A stretch of DNA of 64,000 nt, from positions 62,001 through 126,000 of the forward strand of contig CALUIU010000001.1 of the NCBI GenBank assembly GCA_944320795.1. The letters run 5' to 3'. A program made the translations under genes and the position numbers. The DNA comes from Candidatus Paraprevotella stercoravium (lineage in GTDB: Bacteria > Bacteroidota > Bacteroidia > Bacteroidales > Bacteroidaceae). The notes beneath the pieces are model-generated. The model ran no database searches and was not told the DNA's origin. It was given only the letters and a program-made list of their open reading frames with translations. Each line of letters begins with the position of its first letter. Position 1 is the first letter of the stretch. This document shows positions 35,758 to 45,926 of the stretch, piece by piece.

Positions 35758-36029
35758 GACATAGGAGAAGCGTTTGCTTTGTCTGATCAGTTCATGCTTG
35801 TCCAGAAAGGTTTAAAGGAATTTTGACGGGACCGGTGTGAACCGGCAAAATGAATTCGGGAATCTTTGTAATGGTCGGTGCTGAAATCACAAACAGCCGG
35901 AAAGTCCGTAAGGCACGATGTTGCCCCAAGAACTTTCCGGCTGTTTGTTTTCCTTATTATCCTGTCATGCTGACAGGTGGGTTGTGTAAAAAACTTGTTT
36001 TTCTTAGCTTGGAAATGCAAATAAAATTT
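35758..36029 (+). other. Gene-free stretch with a structured element
   Basis: Between the secDF terminator and the tRNA promoter I see no convincing coding frame. It contains a small stem at about 35831-35845 (CCGGT/ACCGG) and a perfect 17-bp stem (35889-35905 with 35932-35948) enclosing a 26-nt loop with its own short GGCA/TGCC helix, followed by a short T run. A weak -7-like box AATCTTTG sits at about 35862-35870. A small RNA of about 75-80 nt is possible but unproven. Confidence 0.35.
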
Positions 36030-36037
36030 TATCTTTG
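36030..36037 (+). promoter_or_regulatory. -7 promoter box of tRNA-Arg
   Basis: TATCTTTG lies 13 nt before the tRNA, with CTTG (36008-36011) 18 nt upstream as a weak -33. Confidence 0.6.
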
Positions 36038-36050
36038 CATCGTTTTAAGC

Positions 36051-36122
36051 GCCTCTGTAGTTCAATGGATAGAACTACGGTTTCCTAAACCGTCAATCCG
36101 GGTTCGATTCCCGGCAGAGGTA
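36051..36122 (+). tRNA. tRNA-Arg (anticodon CCU)
   Basis: A full cloverleaf folds. The acceptor stem is 36051-36057 with 36115-36121 (one G-U pair at the end), the D stem is GTTC/GAAC, the anticodon stem is ACGGT/ACCGT with loop TTCCTAA (anticodon CCU at 36084-36086), and the T arm is CCGGG/CCCGG with loop TTCGATT. The discriminator base is A at 36122 and no CCA is encoded. It reads AGG codons. It converges on upp with a gap of only 4 nt. Confidence 0.95.
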
Positions 36123-36126
36123 CTCT

Positions 36127-36789
36127 TTAGATTTTCTCTCCGTATGCCAGATCTCCGGCATCTCCCAGTCCGGGTACTATATACATTCTTTCATTAAGTT
36201 CATCGTCTATGGCTGCACACCATAGGGTGACGTTTTCTTGATTCTCCATTAATTTTTGCAGAAATTCCACACCAGGTCTGCTGGCTATAACACAGCATAG
36301 ATGAATATGAGCTGGTGAGCCTTTTGTTTCAAAAGCCTTGAGCCCCAGTTCCATGCTTCCTCCTGTGGCAAGCATCGGATCGGCTATAATCAAGGTCTTT
36401 CCCTCCATGCTGGGGGAGGCGATATATTCGATGTGAATTCCTACATCGTGGCATTCCTTGTCTTTGTAATAGCGGTAAGCAGATACAAAAGCATTGTCGG
36501 CATGATCGAATACGTTCAGAAAACCCTGATGGAAAGGCAGTCCGGCACGGAATATCGTAGCCAGAACGATGGCGTCATCGTGTGTGCATACCTGTGCAGT
36601 ACCCAGTGGAGTCTCTACTTCCTTCGTAGAATAATTTAAGGTTTTGCTGATCTCAAAAGCCATCATTTCTCCAATGCGTTCCAGGTTGCGGCGGAAGCGT
36701 GCACGGTCGTTCTGAACCTCCACGTTTCTCAACTCTTCGATGTACTTGTTGATCACCGTTTTTTGTTTGCCGAAATCAATTATCTTCAT
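36127..36789 (-). CDS. upp: Uracil phosphoribosyltransferase
   Basis: This 220-residue enzyme makes UMP from uracil and PRPP in pyrimidine salvage. The PRPP-binding motif is in IADPMLATGGS (about residues 133-143), and the uracil-binding GLGDAGDLAYG motif is at the C-terminus. Length is normal for the family. The promoter reads TATTTTTG upstream. Its 3' end lies 4 nt from the convergent tRNA. Confidence 0.94.
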   Translation of the reverse strand: MKIIDFGKQKTVINKYIEELRNVEVQNDRARFRRNLERIGEMMAFEISKTLNYSTKEVETPLGTAQVCTHDDAIVLATIFRAGLPFHQGFLNVFDHADNAFVSAYRYYKDKECHDVGIHIEYIASPSMEGKTLIIADPMLATGGSMELGLKAFETKGSPAHIHLCCVIASRPGVEFLQKLMENQENVTLWCAAIDDELNERMYIVPGLGDAGDLAYGEKI

Positions 36790-36817
36790 AAAGTTCTTGT
36801 TTATTTAATAACGGAAG

Positions 36818-36825
36818 CAAAAATA
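36818..36825 (-). promoter_or_regulatory. -7 promoter box of upp
   Basis: TATTTTTG on the minus strand is 28 nt upstream of the upp ATG, with ATTG 20 nt further upstream as a weak -33. A second box, TACATTTG at 36867-36860, lies upstream within a CAAATGT-A-ACATTTG palindrome. Confidence 0.5.
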
Positions 36826-36963
36826 GCTATTTAAAAGCGCAAATGCAATGTCCGTTTAGCAAATGTAACATTTGTCAAGTGCCTTTCTCTAAATTAATGA
36901 TAAAAGATAGGCTTTTAAGAAAAATAAATCGTGTGTTTGTTTCCCTATGCGGGCAAAAATGCC

Positions 36964-36971
36964 TACATTTG
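36964..36971 (+). promoter_or_regulatory. -7 promoter box of pckA
   Basis: TACATTTG lies 63 nt before the pckA ATG. The nearest TTTG (36936-36939) is 24 nt upstream, a little too far. Confidence 0.5.
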
Positions 36972-37034
36972 TAACGTAAAAAGTACAGCATATAATTATC
37001 ACTAAATAATAACCAATTTTTATTTTTTAGTAAA

Positions 37035-38642
37035 ATGGCAAATATTGATTTGAGTAAGTACGGCATTACTGGTGCCGTTGAGATTTTGCACAATCCGTCT
37101 TATGACGTATTGTTCGCAGAGGAGACAAAGGCTGGTTTGGAAGGCTTTGAAAAAGGTCAGGTAACCGAGCTGGGTGCAGTTAACGTAATGACAGGTATCT
37201 ACACTGGTCGTTCTCCTAAGGATAAGTTCATCGTTAAGGATGCAACTTCTGAGAACACAGTATGGTGGACATCTGAAGAGTATAAGAATGACAACAAGCC
37301 TGTTACTACTGAGGCTTGGAATGTATTGAAGGACTTGGCAGCAAAAGAGCTTTCTAACAAGCGTTTGTTCGTTGTTGACGCATTCTGCGGCGCTAACGAA
37401 GGTACTCGTCTGAAAGTTCGTTTCATCGTTGAGGTTGCTTGGCAGGCTCACTTCGTAACTAACATGTTCATCCGTCCTACAGCTGAGGAGTTGGCTAACT
37501 TCGGTGAGCCTGATTTCGTTGTTTACAACGCTTCTAAGGCTAAGGTTGAGAACTACGCTGAGCTGGGCTTGAACTCTGAGACAGCTGTTGTATTCAATTT
37601 GACTACTAAGGAGCAGGTTATCCTGAACACTTGGTACGGTGGTGAGATGAAGAAGGGTATGTTCTCTATGATGAACTACTACAACCCATTGCGCGGTATC
37701 GCTTCTATGCACTGTTCAGCTAACACTGACAAGGAAGGCAAGAGCTCTGCTATCTTCTTCGGTCTGTCAGGAACTGGTAAGACTACTTTGTCTACCGATC
37801 CTAAGCGTCTGTTGATCGGTGATGACGAGCACGGATGGGATAACGAAGGTGTATTCAACTACGAAGGTGGTTGCTACGCTAAGGTTATCAACCTGGACAA
37901 GGAGTCTGAGCCAGATATCTACAACGCTATCAAGCGTGACGCTTTGTTGGAGAACGTAACTGTTGCTGCTGACGGTAAGATCGATTTCGCAGATAAGAGC
38001 GTAACTGAGAACACTCGTGTTTCTTATCCTATCTATCACATCGAGAACATCGTTAAGCCGGTTTCTAAGGGTCCTCACGCTAAGCAGGTTATCTTCTTGT
38101 CAGCTGATGCCTTCGGTGTATTGCCTCCAGTATCTATCCTGAACCCAGCACAGGCACAGTACTACTTCCTGTCTGGATTTACTGCTAAGTTGGCTGGTAC
38201 TGAGCGTGGTATCACTGAGCCTACTCCTACATTCTCTGCTTGCTTCGGTGCTGCATTCTTGAGCTTGCACCCAACTAAGTATGCTGAGGAGTTGGTTAAG
38301 AAGATGGAAATGACTGGTGCTAAGGCTTACTTGGTGAACACTGGTTGGAACGGTACTGGCAAGCGTATCTCTATCAAGGATACTCGTGGTATCATCGACG
38401 CTATCCTGGACGGTTCTATCGAGTCAGCTCCAACTAAGACTATTCCTTACTTCGACTTCGTTGTTCCTACAGAGTTGCCGGGTGTTGATCCTAAGATCTT
38501 GGATCCACGTGACACTTACGATTGCGCTTGCAAGTGGGAAGAGAAGGCTAAGGATTTGGCTGGTCGCTTCATCAAGAACTTCGCTAAGTTCACTGGCAAC
38601 GAGGCTGGTAAGGCTTTGGTTGCTGCTGGTCCTAAGTTGTAA
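37035..38642 (+). CDS. pckA: Phosphoenolpyruvate carboxykinase (ATP)
   Basis: This 535-residue enzyme interconverts oxaloacetate and PEP; in gut Bacteroidota it fixes CO2 onto PEP on the route to succinate. The kinase-1a P-loop GLSGTGKTT is at about residues 241-249, with the kinase-2 segment [12 protein letters not shown] following and the substrate-binding TGRSPKDKF near residue 55. Codon use is strikingly uniform (GCT, GTT, AAC, TTC and AAG favoured), unlike its neighbours, which points to very high expression. It is monocistronic with a strong terminator. Confidence 0.97.
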   Translation: MANIDLSKYGITGAVEILHNPSYDVLFAEETKAGLEGFEKGQVTELGAVNVMTGIYTGRSPKDKFIVKDATSENTVWWTSEEYKNDNKPVTTEAWNVLKDLAAKELSNKRLFVVDAFCGANEGTRLKVRFIVEVAWQAHFVTNMFIRPTAEELANFGEPDFVVYNASKAKVENYAELGLNSETAVVFNLTTKEQVILNTWYGGEMKKGMFSMMNYYNPLRGIASMHCSANTDKEGKSSAIFFGLSGTGKTTLSTDPKRLLIGDDEHGWDNEGVFNYEGGCYAKVINLDKESEPDIYNAIKRDALLENVTVAADGKIDFADKSVTENTRVSYPIYHIENIVKPVSKGPHAKQVIFLSADAFGVLPPVSILNPAQAQYYFLSGFTAKLAGTERGITEPTPTFSACFGAAFLSLHPTKYAEELVKKMEMTGAKAYLVNTGWNGTGKRISIKDTRGIIDAILDGSIESAPTKTIPYFDFVVPTELPGVDPKILDPRDTYDCACKWEEKAKDLAGRFIKNFAKFTGNEAGKALVAAGPKL

Positions 38643-38666
38643 TAAATATCAAAATAGGATAAATCG

Positions 38667-38700
38667 GGGGTTGCACTGCAAAGTGCAACCCCTATTTTTT
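38667..38700 (+). terminator. Terminator of pckA
   Basis: A perfect 11-bp hairpin (38667-38677 with 38682-38692) closed by a GCAA tetraloop is followed by TATTTTTT. Confidence 0.9.
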
Positions 38701-38843
38701 GTTCCTTTCAGTATGGTCTGAAATCAGTTCTGAGAATATCGGTCGGGCAATGATACTTTGTATTCATTCCTCTTTAAATTCATGAAAAACTTGAAATAAT
38801 TATTTTAATAGATTCATTCATAGGCTTCTTTCCTGATTTTCAT

Positions 38844-38851
38844 TATCTTTG
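38844..38851 (+). promoter_or_regulatory. -7 promoter box of the dsbD-M16 unit
   Basis: TATCTTTG lies 29 nt before the dsbD ATG at 38881. A -33 TTTG is not evident. Confidence 0.5.
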
Positions 38852-38880
38852 TCCCCAAATAAAAAAACCGTTTGTTAATT

Positions 38881-40950
38881 ATGAAGAAAATTACCCATTT
38901 CTTATTGCTGATGCTGGTTTCTGTGACCATGTGGGCACAGTATCAGGAACCGGTAAAATTCTCCGTGGAGCAGAAAAAGATTTCTGATTCAGAGATAGAG
39001 TTGGTATTTACTGGTACGGTTGATCCGGGATGGCATGTTTATTCAACAGACATTGCCGACGGAGGTCCTACTGCCGCTACCATTACGTTTGAAACCCAGG
39101 AAGGTGTCAAGCCTGCCGGAAAGCTTACTCCAAAAGGTAAGGTGCTTACCAAGCACGACGCTTTGTTTGACATGCAGGTGTCCTATATGGAGGGCAAAGC
39201 CGTCTTCTCTCAAAAGCTGAAGATCACGGCACCTCAGTATAAGGTGAGCGGTTATCTGACTTTCGGTTCATGTAATGATGAAAATTGTATGCCTCCTACC
39301 AATGTGGAATTTAATTATTCCGGTAAGGGAGTGCCTGCAACAGAAGCTAAAGAGACTGCTGCAGAGAAAAAGGATGCAAAGGCGGAGGAAACCAAGGAAG
39401 CGGTTCTTGAAATAGAAGAACATCCGGCTACGGTTGAGGATACCGTTTCAATAGATACCGCTGCAGCTTCTGTAGCTACAATTCCTGCTGATGGCAGTAA
39501 TGGTCAGCTTTCTGATTATTGGAAGCCGGTGATTCAGGAACTGAATGCCTTTGGTACAGAAGGTACAACAACCGACCGTTCTATCTGGTCTATTTTCTTT
39601 TTAGGGTTCCTCGGTGGTCTGGTGGCCTTGTTTACTCCTTGTGTATGGCCGATTATCCCGATGACCGTAAGTTTCTTTTTGAAACGGAATAAAGATAAGG
39701 CAAAAGGTGTTCGCGACGCGATAACTTACGGAATCAGTATCATTGTCATTTATGTGGCTTTGGGACTGATTGTAACCGGAATCTTCGGTGCCAGTGCCTT
39801 GAACGCATTGTCTACCAATGCTATTTTCAATATTTTCTTCTTCCTGATGCTGGTTGTATTCGCTGCCAGCTTTATGGGAGCTTTTGAAATTACACTGCCT
39901 TCTTCATGGAGTAGTGCGGTGGACAGCAAGGCTGAGTCTACTACCGGACTGTTGAGTATCTTCCTGATGGCCTTTACTTTGGCGCTGGTTTCTTTCTCAT
40001 GTACCGGTCCGATTATCGGATTCCTGTTGGTCGAAGTTTCAACCACCGGAACAATTATTGCTCCGACCATCGGTATGTTTGGTTTTGCTCTGGCTCTGGC
40101 TCTGCCGTTTACTCTGTTTGCCCTGTTCCCGACTTGGCTGAAGCAGATGCCGAAGTCCGGTAACTGGATGAACTGCATTAAGGTATGTCTGGGTTTCCTG
40201 GAGCTGGCTTTTGCCTTGAAGTTCCTGTCGGTTGCCGATTTGGCTTACGGCTGGCGTCTGCTCGACCGTGAGACATTCCTGGCCTTGTGGATTGTGATTT
40301 TCGCTCTTCTCGGTTTCTATCTGTTGGGCAAGATCAAATTCCCGCACGATGAGGACGAGGATGACAAGGTGGGCGTAACCCGTTTCTTCCTGGCTTTGAT
40401 TTCTCTGGCATTTGCCGTATATATGGTTCCCGGTTTGTGGGGTGCTCCTCTGAAGGCTGTGAGCGCTTTTGCTCCTCCAATGAAGACACAGGACTTTAAC
40501 CTCTACACCAATGAAGTTCATGCCCAGTTTACCGACTATGATGCCGGTATGGCTTATGCCAAGCAGCACGGCAAGCCGGTAATGGTGGACTTTACCGGAT
40601 ATGGTTGTGTAAACTGCCGTAAGATGGAGCTGTCTGTATGGGTGGATGAGAAAGTTTCTTCTCTGATCAATGATGATTATGTATTGATCACCCTTTATGT
40701 AGACGACAAGACTCCGCTGCCAGAGAAGGTTACCGTACAGGAAAACGGTTCAGAGCGCATCTTGCGTACTGTGGGCGACAAGTGGAGCTACTTGCAGCGC
40801 GTTAAGTTCGGAGCCAATGCCCAGCCGTTCTATGTTTTGATCGACAATGAGGGTATGCCGTTGAACAAGTCTTATTCTTATGATGAGGATGTTGATAAAT
40901 ATGTAGACTTCCTTCAGACTGGTTTGAATAACTACAAAAAAAATAAATAA
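38881..40950 (+). CDS. dsbD: Thiol:disulfide interchange protein DsbD
   Basis: This 689-residue inner-membrane protein carries reducing power from cytosolic thioredoxin to the periplasm. A signal peptide (residues 1-20, cleaved near WAQ) leads into a DsbD N-terminal periplasmic domain (about 22-140). An Ala/Glu-rich linker (about 145-205) precedes the membrane domain with about eight helices; its two cysteines are seen in TPCVWPII and FSCTGPII. A C-terminal thioredoxin domain with the GCVNCRK active site follows (about 545-685). I start at 38881 (MKKITHF), not the ATG at 38872. Its stop overlaps the M16 peptidase start by one base. Confidence 0.94.
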   Translation: MKKITHFLLLMLVSVTMWAQYQEPVKFSVEQKKISDSEIELVFTGTVDPGWHVYSTDIADGGPTAATITFETQEGVKPAGKLTPKGKVLTKHDALFDMQVSYMEGKAVFSQKLKITAPQYKVSGYLTFGSCNDENCMPPTNVEFNYSGKGVPATEAKETAAEKKDAKAEETKEAVLEIEEHPATVEDTVSIDTAAASVATIPADGSNGQLSDYWKPVIQELNAFGTEGTTTDRSIWSIFFLGFLGGLVALFTPCVWPIIPMTVSFFLKRNKDKAKGVRDAITYGISIIVIYVALGLIVTGIFGASALNALSTNAIFNIFFFLMLVVFAASFMGAFEITLPSSWSSAVDSKAESTTGLLSIFLMAFTLALVSFSCTGPIIGFLLVEVSTTGTIIAPTIGMFGFALALALPFTLFALFPTWLKQMPKSGNWMNCIKVCLGFLELAFALKFLSVADLAYGWRLLDRETFLALWIVIFALLGFYLLGKIKFPHDEDEDDKVGVTRFFLALISLAFAVYMVPGLWGAPLKAVSAFAPPMKTQDFNLYTNEVHAQFTDYDAGMAYAKQHGKPVMVDFTGYGCVNCRKMELSVWVDEKVSSLINDDYVLITLYVDDKTPLPEKVTVQENGSERILRTVGDKWSYLQRVKFGANAQPFYVLIDNEGMPLNKSYSYDEDVDKYVDFLQTGLNNYKKNK

Positions 40951-43769
40951 TGAATTTTAGAAAGCTTTTTACAGCATTCGCCTTGGTTTGTGCCGGAGTA
41001 TCTCCGGCTCAAACTGTATCTGCCCCTCTGACATTGGATCCGGCAGTACGTTATGGCGTGTTAGAGAACGGATTGACTTATTATATCCGTCAGAACAATT
41101 ATCCGGAGGACCAGGTTGAGTTTTATATTGCCCAGAAGGTCGGTTCCATGCAGGAGGAAGAGGAACAGCGTGGTTTGGCCCACTTCCTGGAGCATATGTG
41201 TTTTAACGGAACTGAGCATTTCCCAGGGAACAGTTTGGTCAAGTATCTGGAGCGTATCGGAGTAAAATTCGGTGAGAACCTCAATGCTTATACATCTATT
41301 GATGAAACGGTATATAATATCAGCAGTGTGCCGGTAGCACAACCTGGAGCTATTGATTCCTGTTTGCTTATTCTGCACGACTGGAGTAATGCCTTGCTTT
41401 TGGAGAATGAAGAGATCGATAAAGAGCGTAAGGTGATTCATGAAGAGTGGCGTATGAGCAGCAGTGCCTCAAAGCGTATGTTTGAGCGTGCACTTCCTGT
41501 GTTGATTCCAGACAGTCGCTATGGCTTGCGCATGCCGATCGGTTTGATGAGTGTTGTTGATAATTTTGATCCGAATGTACTGCGTGCTTACTATCATCGT
41601 TGGTATCGTCCAGACCTTCAGGGAATCATCGTTGTGGGCGACATCAATGTGGATGAGATGGAGCAGAAGATTAAGAAGACTTTCGGTCATATTAAGAAAG
41701 CTGTAAATCCGGCACCACGTGTTTATATGCCAGTTGCTGATAATACGAAGCCGATTTCTGTCAGCGAACAGGATCCAGAGCAGACACTGACCGTTGTACA
41801 GGTTATGTTCAAGCATGGGGTTTGGCCGGACAGTTTGAAAAACAACGTAGCTTATTTCCTGAATAAGGTACAGGGATCCATGGCGCTTTCCATCATGAAC
41901 GAGCGTCTGGCAGATCTGACAACAAAAGCAGATGTTCCTTTTGCCGGAGCAAATTGTGGTGATGGCAATTTCCTGGTTGCAAAGACCAAGGGCGCATTTG
42001 ATGTGACTATCGTTCCAAAAGATGGTATGCTTGATGATGCCGTGAAACAAGTCATGGCTGAGATATATCGTGCTGACCGTTATGGATTTACCGAGACAGA
42101 GTTGGAGCGTGTGCGCGCGAATTTTATCAGTTCTTTGGAGAGCGTTTATCAGAATAAGGATAAAATCCGCAATGGAAGCCTGGTTAATGAATATGTACAG
42201 CATTTCCTGAACGGTGAGCCTTCACCGGGTATTGAAGCGGAATATAAACTCTTCTCGGAGATTTATCGCAGCATTACGCTGGATCAGGTAAATGCCCGTT
42301 TTAAAGAATGGGCGTTAGATAATGATACGAATCTGGTGATTTATACTACCTCCCCGCAGAAAGAAGGTGTGGTGAAGCCAGCACCGGAGCACATGCTTCA
42401 GTTGGTTCAGGAAGCACGTAATATCGATCTGGGTGCTTATCAGGATCAGGTGAACGACCGCCCTTTGATTGCTTCTCTTCCTGAGCCGGGTAAAATCGTG
42501 AAAGAGCGTGATGAACGTTTTGGCTTTAAGGAATGGAAGTTGTCCAACGGTGTGAAGGTTTGGTTCAAGAAAACCGACTACAAGGCCAATGAAGTAATCA
42601 TGCGTGCTTTCAGTCCTGGTGGAACCGGCTATTATTCCGGTGATGATCTGGTACAGTTGAGCTTCTTCGGTGAAGTGATCGGAGCTTCTGGTGTGAATGG
42701 TTTCAAGCAGACCGAGTTGGCCAAGAAACTGGCAGGAAAGCAGGTCTCTGTGTCTCCTTACTTGAGCGGACGCCGTGAAGGTCTTCAGGGAGCGGCCAAT
42801 CCAAAAGATCTGAAAACCATGTTTGAACTGATTTATCTCAGTTTCCAGGATATATATCGAGATGATGAAGCTGTCACTTCAGTTTTGAACCAGGTCCGTG
42901 AGGTTTTGCGCAACCGTGAGGCTGATCCGATGCATGCTTTTGGTGATTCTGTTTCTGTAGCGCTTTACGGCCATCATCCCCGTCTGGTATTCATGCGTCC
43001 GGAATTGGTAGATCAGGTAAATTACGACCGTATTATCGAAATATATAAGGAACGCTTTGCTGATGCTTCTGATTTTACATTCGTATTCTGTGGAAACTTT
43101 GACGAGGATTCTCTGCGTGCTTATTCTGAGAAGTATCTGGCCACTTTGCCGGCATTGTATCGCAAGGAGAAACCGGTTGATACAAAAATGTACAAACGTG
43201 AGGGAGAGCACTCTATTGTTTACAGTGAACCGATGCAGACAGCACAGTGTCAGGCTGTAAGAGCATGGTATGGTCCGATGAAGAAACTGAATCTGAAGAA
43301 CAAACTGGTTTGTGAGATTCTGGGTCAGGTTCTGGATATCCGTTATATAGAGGTTATCCGTGAGGATATGGGTGCAGCCTATTCATTGAGCGCATCCAGT
43401 CGTGTGAGTATGACTACTGCTGACAAGCCGGAATATATGTTGCAGATCTTTGCTCCATTGAAGCCGGAGTTGAGTGATTCAGCCCTTCAGGTGATGGATG
43501 CTGAATTGCATCAGATTGCAGAGCATGGTATTGCGGAGAGCTATTTGAACAAAGTGAAGGAATTCCTGTTGAAGAGCGCCCGTGAGCAGTATAAGAAGAA
43601 TGGAACCTGGTTGGATGCTCTTTGCACGTATAAAGACTATGGAGCAGACCTTTTTACTGATTATGAGAAGGTCGTAGAGTCCGTTACTGTGGACGATCTG
43701 CGTAAGATGGCTGCCCGTATCTGGAAAGATCATAACAAGGCCACAGTGAAGATTTTGCCGGCAGAATAA
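40950..43769 (+). CDS. M16 family metallopeptidase (pitrilysin/insulinase type)
   Basis: This 939-residue secreted protease has a signal peptide (residues 1-22, ending near SPAQT). It has two M16 halves: an active N-terminal one with the inverted zinc motif HFLEH at 78-82 and its downstream EEWRM segment (Glu near 155), and an inactive C-terminal half. The layout matches periplasmic zinc proteases of Bacteroidota. It should degrade peptides or unfolded polypeptides in the periplasm. Its ATG shares a base with the dsbD stop codon, so translation is coupled. A terminator lies 21 nt after the stop codon. Confidence 0.92.
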   Translation: MNFRKLFTAFALVCAGVSPAQTVSAPLTLDPAVRYGVLENGLTYYIRQNNYPEDQVEFYIAQKVGSMQEEEEQRGLAHFLEHMCFNGTEHFPGNSLVKYLERIGVKFGENLNAYTSIDETVYNISSVPVAQPGAIDSCLLILHDWSNALLLENEEIDKERKVIHEEWRMSSSASKRMFERALPVLIPDSRYGLRMPIGLMSVVDNFDPNVLRAYYHRWYRPDLQGIIVVGDINVDEMEQKIKKTFGHIKKAVNPAPRVYMPVADNTKPISVSEQDPEQTLTVVQVMFKHGVWPDSLKNNVAYFLNKVQGSMALSIMNERLADLTTKADVPFAGANCGDGNFLVAKTKGAFDVTIVPKDGMLDDAVKQVMAEIYRADRYGFTETELERVRANFISSLESVYQNKDKIRNGSLVNEYVQHFLNGEPSPGIEAEYKLFSEIYRSITLDQVNARFKEWALDNDTNLVIYTTSPQKEGVVKPAPEHMLQLVQEARNIDLGAYQDQVNDRPLIASLPEPGKIVKERDERFGFKEWKLSNGVKVWFKKTDYKANEVIMRAFSPGGTGYYSGDDLVQLSFFGEVIGASGVNGFKQTELAKKLAGKQVSVSPYLSGRREGLQGAANPKDLKTMFELIYLSFQDIYRDDEAVTSVLNQVREVLRNREADPMHAFGDSVSVALYGHHPRLVFMRPELVDQVNYDRIIEIYKERFADASDFTFVFCGNFDEDSLRAYSEKYLATLPALYRKEKPVDTKMYKREGEHSIVYSEPMQTAQCQAVRAWYGPMKKLNLKNKLVCEILGQVLDIRYIEVIREDMGAAYSLSASSRVSMTTADKPEYMLQIFAPLKPELSDSALQVMDAELHQIAEHGIAESYLNKVKEFLLKSAREQYKKNGTWLDALCTYKDYGADLFTDYEKVVESVTVDDLRKMAARIWKDHNKATVKILPAE

Positions 43770-43790
43770 AGCCTTTTGGCTTAATGATAT

Positions 43791-43826
43791 ATGCCCCGAT
43801 CATTTTTAGGTGGTCGGGGCATTTTT
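43791..43826 (+). terminator. Terminator of the dsbD-M16 unit
   Basis: A 9-bp perfect stem extended by wobble pairs (43791-43802 with 43811-43822) is followed by a T run, downstream of the M16 gene. Confidence 0.85.
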
Positions 43827-43912
43827 GTGTATATTCCTTTCTGCGGTAATTGATGTCATATGAAACCTGTTGGATAGATAAAATCAGGTGTGATGACCTG
43901 TACTGTAAAAGC

Positions 43913-43956
43913 AAGATGCCCCGAACCGATGGGGTGAATACGGTTCGAGGCATCTT
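43913..43956 (-). terminator. Terminator of typA
   Basis: A 16-bp stem with one mismatch (43913-43928 with 43941-43956) lies 18 nt past the typA stop; in the minus direction it ends in GCTTTT. Confidence 0.8.
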
Positions 43957-43973
43957 TATGATCAATAGTTTGA

Positions 43974-45776
43974 TTAGTCTCTGTTGGCACGCTTACGCTC
44001 GGTATGATCCAGAATGATCTTACGCATACGCATGCTCTTTGGAGTAACTTCCACATATTCATCCTCACGGATGTATTCCAGTGCTTCTTCCAGAGAGAAG
44101 ATGGTAGCCGGAATGATACGTGCTTTTTCGTCAGAACCTGAGGCGCGCATGTTGGTCAGCTGCTTGCTCTTGGTTACGTTCACTACCAGATCGTTTTCGT
44201 GGATGTGCTCACCTACAATCTGTCCGGCGTAAACCGGATCCTGCGGCTCGATGAAGAACTTACCGCGGTCCTGCAGGTTGTTGATGGCATAAGCAAAAGC
44301 GGTTCCGCTTTCCAAGGCAATCATGGCACCGTTGCTGCGGCGTGAGATTTCGCCCTTATACGGCTGATATTCCTTGAAGCGGTGCGCCATAATGGCTTCA
44401 CCCTGGCTGGCAGTCAGTACGTTGGTACGCAGACCGATGATACCGCGTGACGGGATGTTGAATTCGATGTTTACACGGTCTCCCTGAGTTTCCATAGAGG
44501 TCATTTCACCCTTACGGCGGGTTACCATATCGATCATCTTACTGGAGAACTCTTCCGGCACGTTGATGGTTAGCTCCTCGATAGGCTCGCAACGCTCGCC
44601 GTTGATTTCCTTGTAGATTACCTGTGGCTGGCCGACCTGTAACTCGTAACCCTCACGACGCATGGTTTCGATCAATACAGACAAGTGCAATACACCACGT
44701 CCGGAAACCACCCAACGGTCAGTATATCCTTCCTGGAAGGCTACACGCAGGGCCAGGTTCTTTTCCAACTCTTTCTCCAGACGGTCGTTGATGTGACGGC
44801 TGGTGCAGAATTTGCCTTCCTTACCGAAGAACGGAGAGTCGTTGATGGTAAACAACATGCTCATGGTCGGCTCATCAATCGTGATGGTTGGCAGTGGTTC
44901 CGGATTCTCATAATCGCAGATGGTATCACCGATTTCGAAATTCTCCAGACCAACGATGGCGCAGATATCACCAGAAGAAACCTCAGAAGTCTTTTGGCGT
45001 CCCATACCGGTAAAGGTGTGGATTTCCTTGATTTTGGTTTTTTCCTTCTGTCCGTCGCGGTGTACGATCGTAATATTCATGCCTTCTTTCAAGGTTCCGC
45101 GGTGTACGCGTCCCACAGCGATACGGCCGGTATAGTTTGAGTAGTCCAAAGAAGTGATCAGCATTTGTGGAGTTCCTTCCAGCTGTTCCGGTGCTGGGAT
45201 ATGTTCCAGAATCTGATCCAGCAGATACAGGATATTGTCCTGAGGCTGCTGCCAGTCCGGTCCCATCCAGTTGTTTTTGGCTGAACCGTAGATTACCGGG
45301 AAGTCCAATTGGTCTTCGGTAGCGTTCAAGTCACACATCAGGTCGAACACCATTTCATAAACTTCTTCCGGACGGCAGTTCGGCTTGTCTACCTTGTTGA
45401 TGACCACAATCGGTTTCAAACCGATTTCCAGAGCTTTCTGCAGTACGAAACGGGTCTGAGGCATTGGACCTTCGAAAGCGTCAACCAGCAGGATACAGCC
45501 GTCGGCCATGTTCAGCACACGCTCTACCTCGCCACCGAAGTCCGAGTGTCCCGGAGTATCAATAATATTGATTTTGGTATCTTTATAGTTAATGGATACG
45601 TTTTTGGAAAGGATGGTGATACCGCGTTCACGCTCCAATTCATTGTTATCCAACATCAATTCACCTGTCTGCTGGTTCTCACGGAACAAGTTTCCGGCCA
45701 GCAACATTTTGTCCACGAGGGTCGTCTTACCATGGTCTACGTGGGCAATAATCGCAATGTTTCTAATATTCTGCAT
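43974..45776 (-). CDS. typA: Ribosome-associated GTPase TypA/BipA
   Basis: This 600-residue translational GTPase assists 50S assembly and stress growth. GTPase motifs are AHVDHGKTT (residues 10-18), [11 protein letters not shown] (about 73-83) and NKVDKPN (about 127-133). EF-G-like domains III and V and the BipA-specific C-terminal domain follow, including the basic C-terminus. Length is typical. It is divergent from rpsO with a -7 box 22 nt upstream. Confidence 0.96.
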   Translation of the reverse strand: MQNIRNIAIIAHVDHGKTTLVDKMLLAGNLFRENQQTGELMLDNNELERERGITILSKNVSINYKDTKINIIDTPGHSDFGGEVERVLNMADGCILLVDAFEGPMPQTRFVLQKALEIGLKPIVVINKVDKPNCRPEEVYEMVFDLMCDLNATEDQLDFPVIYGSAKNNWMGPDWQQPQDNILYLLDQILEHIPAPEQLEGTPQMLITSLDYSNYTGRIAVGRVHRGTLKEGMNITIVHRDGQKEKTKIKEIHTFTGMGRQKTSEVSSGDICAIVGLENFEIGDTICDYENPEPLPTITIDEPTMSMLFTINDSPFFGKEGKFCTSRHINDRLEKELEKNLALRVAFQEGYTDRWVVSGRGVLHLSVLIETMRREGYELQVGQPQVIYKEINGERCEPIEELTINVPEEFSSKMIDMVTRRKGEMTSMETQGDRVNIEFNIPSRGIIGLRTNVLTASQGEAIMAHRFKEYQPYKGEISRRSNGAMIALESGTAFAYAINNLQDRGKFFIEPQDPVYAGQIVGEHIHENDLVVNVTKSKQLTNMRASGSDEKARIIPATIFSLEEALEYIREDEYVEVTPKSMRMRKIILDHTERKRANRD

Positions 45777-45798
45777 ATTCTACCTAAAAATGATGGTG

Positions 45799-45806
45799 CA
45801 AAGTTA
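45799..45806 (-). promoter_or_regulatory. -7 promoter box of typA
   Basis: TAACTTTG on the minus strand lies 22 nt before the typA ATG. No -33 TTTG is evident. Confidence 0.5.
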
Positions 45807-45857
45807 CAACAAATAATTGAAAAAGTGCACGATAAGATGAAAAAACAAGACGGAAAG

Positions 45858-45888
45858 TTTGCAACAAACAAAAATAGTTGTACCTTTG
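45858..45888 (+). promoter_or_regulatory. Promoter of rpsO
   Basis: TTTG (45858-45861) and TACCTTTG (45881-45888) are 19 nt apart, a close match to consensus. The leader is about 30 nt. Confidence 0.75.
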
Positions 45889-45926
45889 CAACCGCTTAGT
45901 AAAATTATACTCAAAAACAAAAAGTT

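Noticed and set aside
35850..36197. A 115-codon plus-strand frame crossing the tRNA
   Set aside because: It overlaps the tRNA gene and a hairpin, and reads into the opposite strand of upp.
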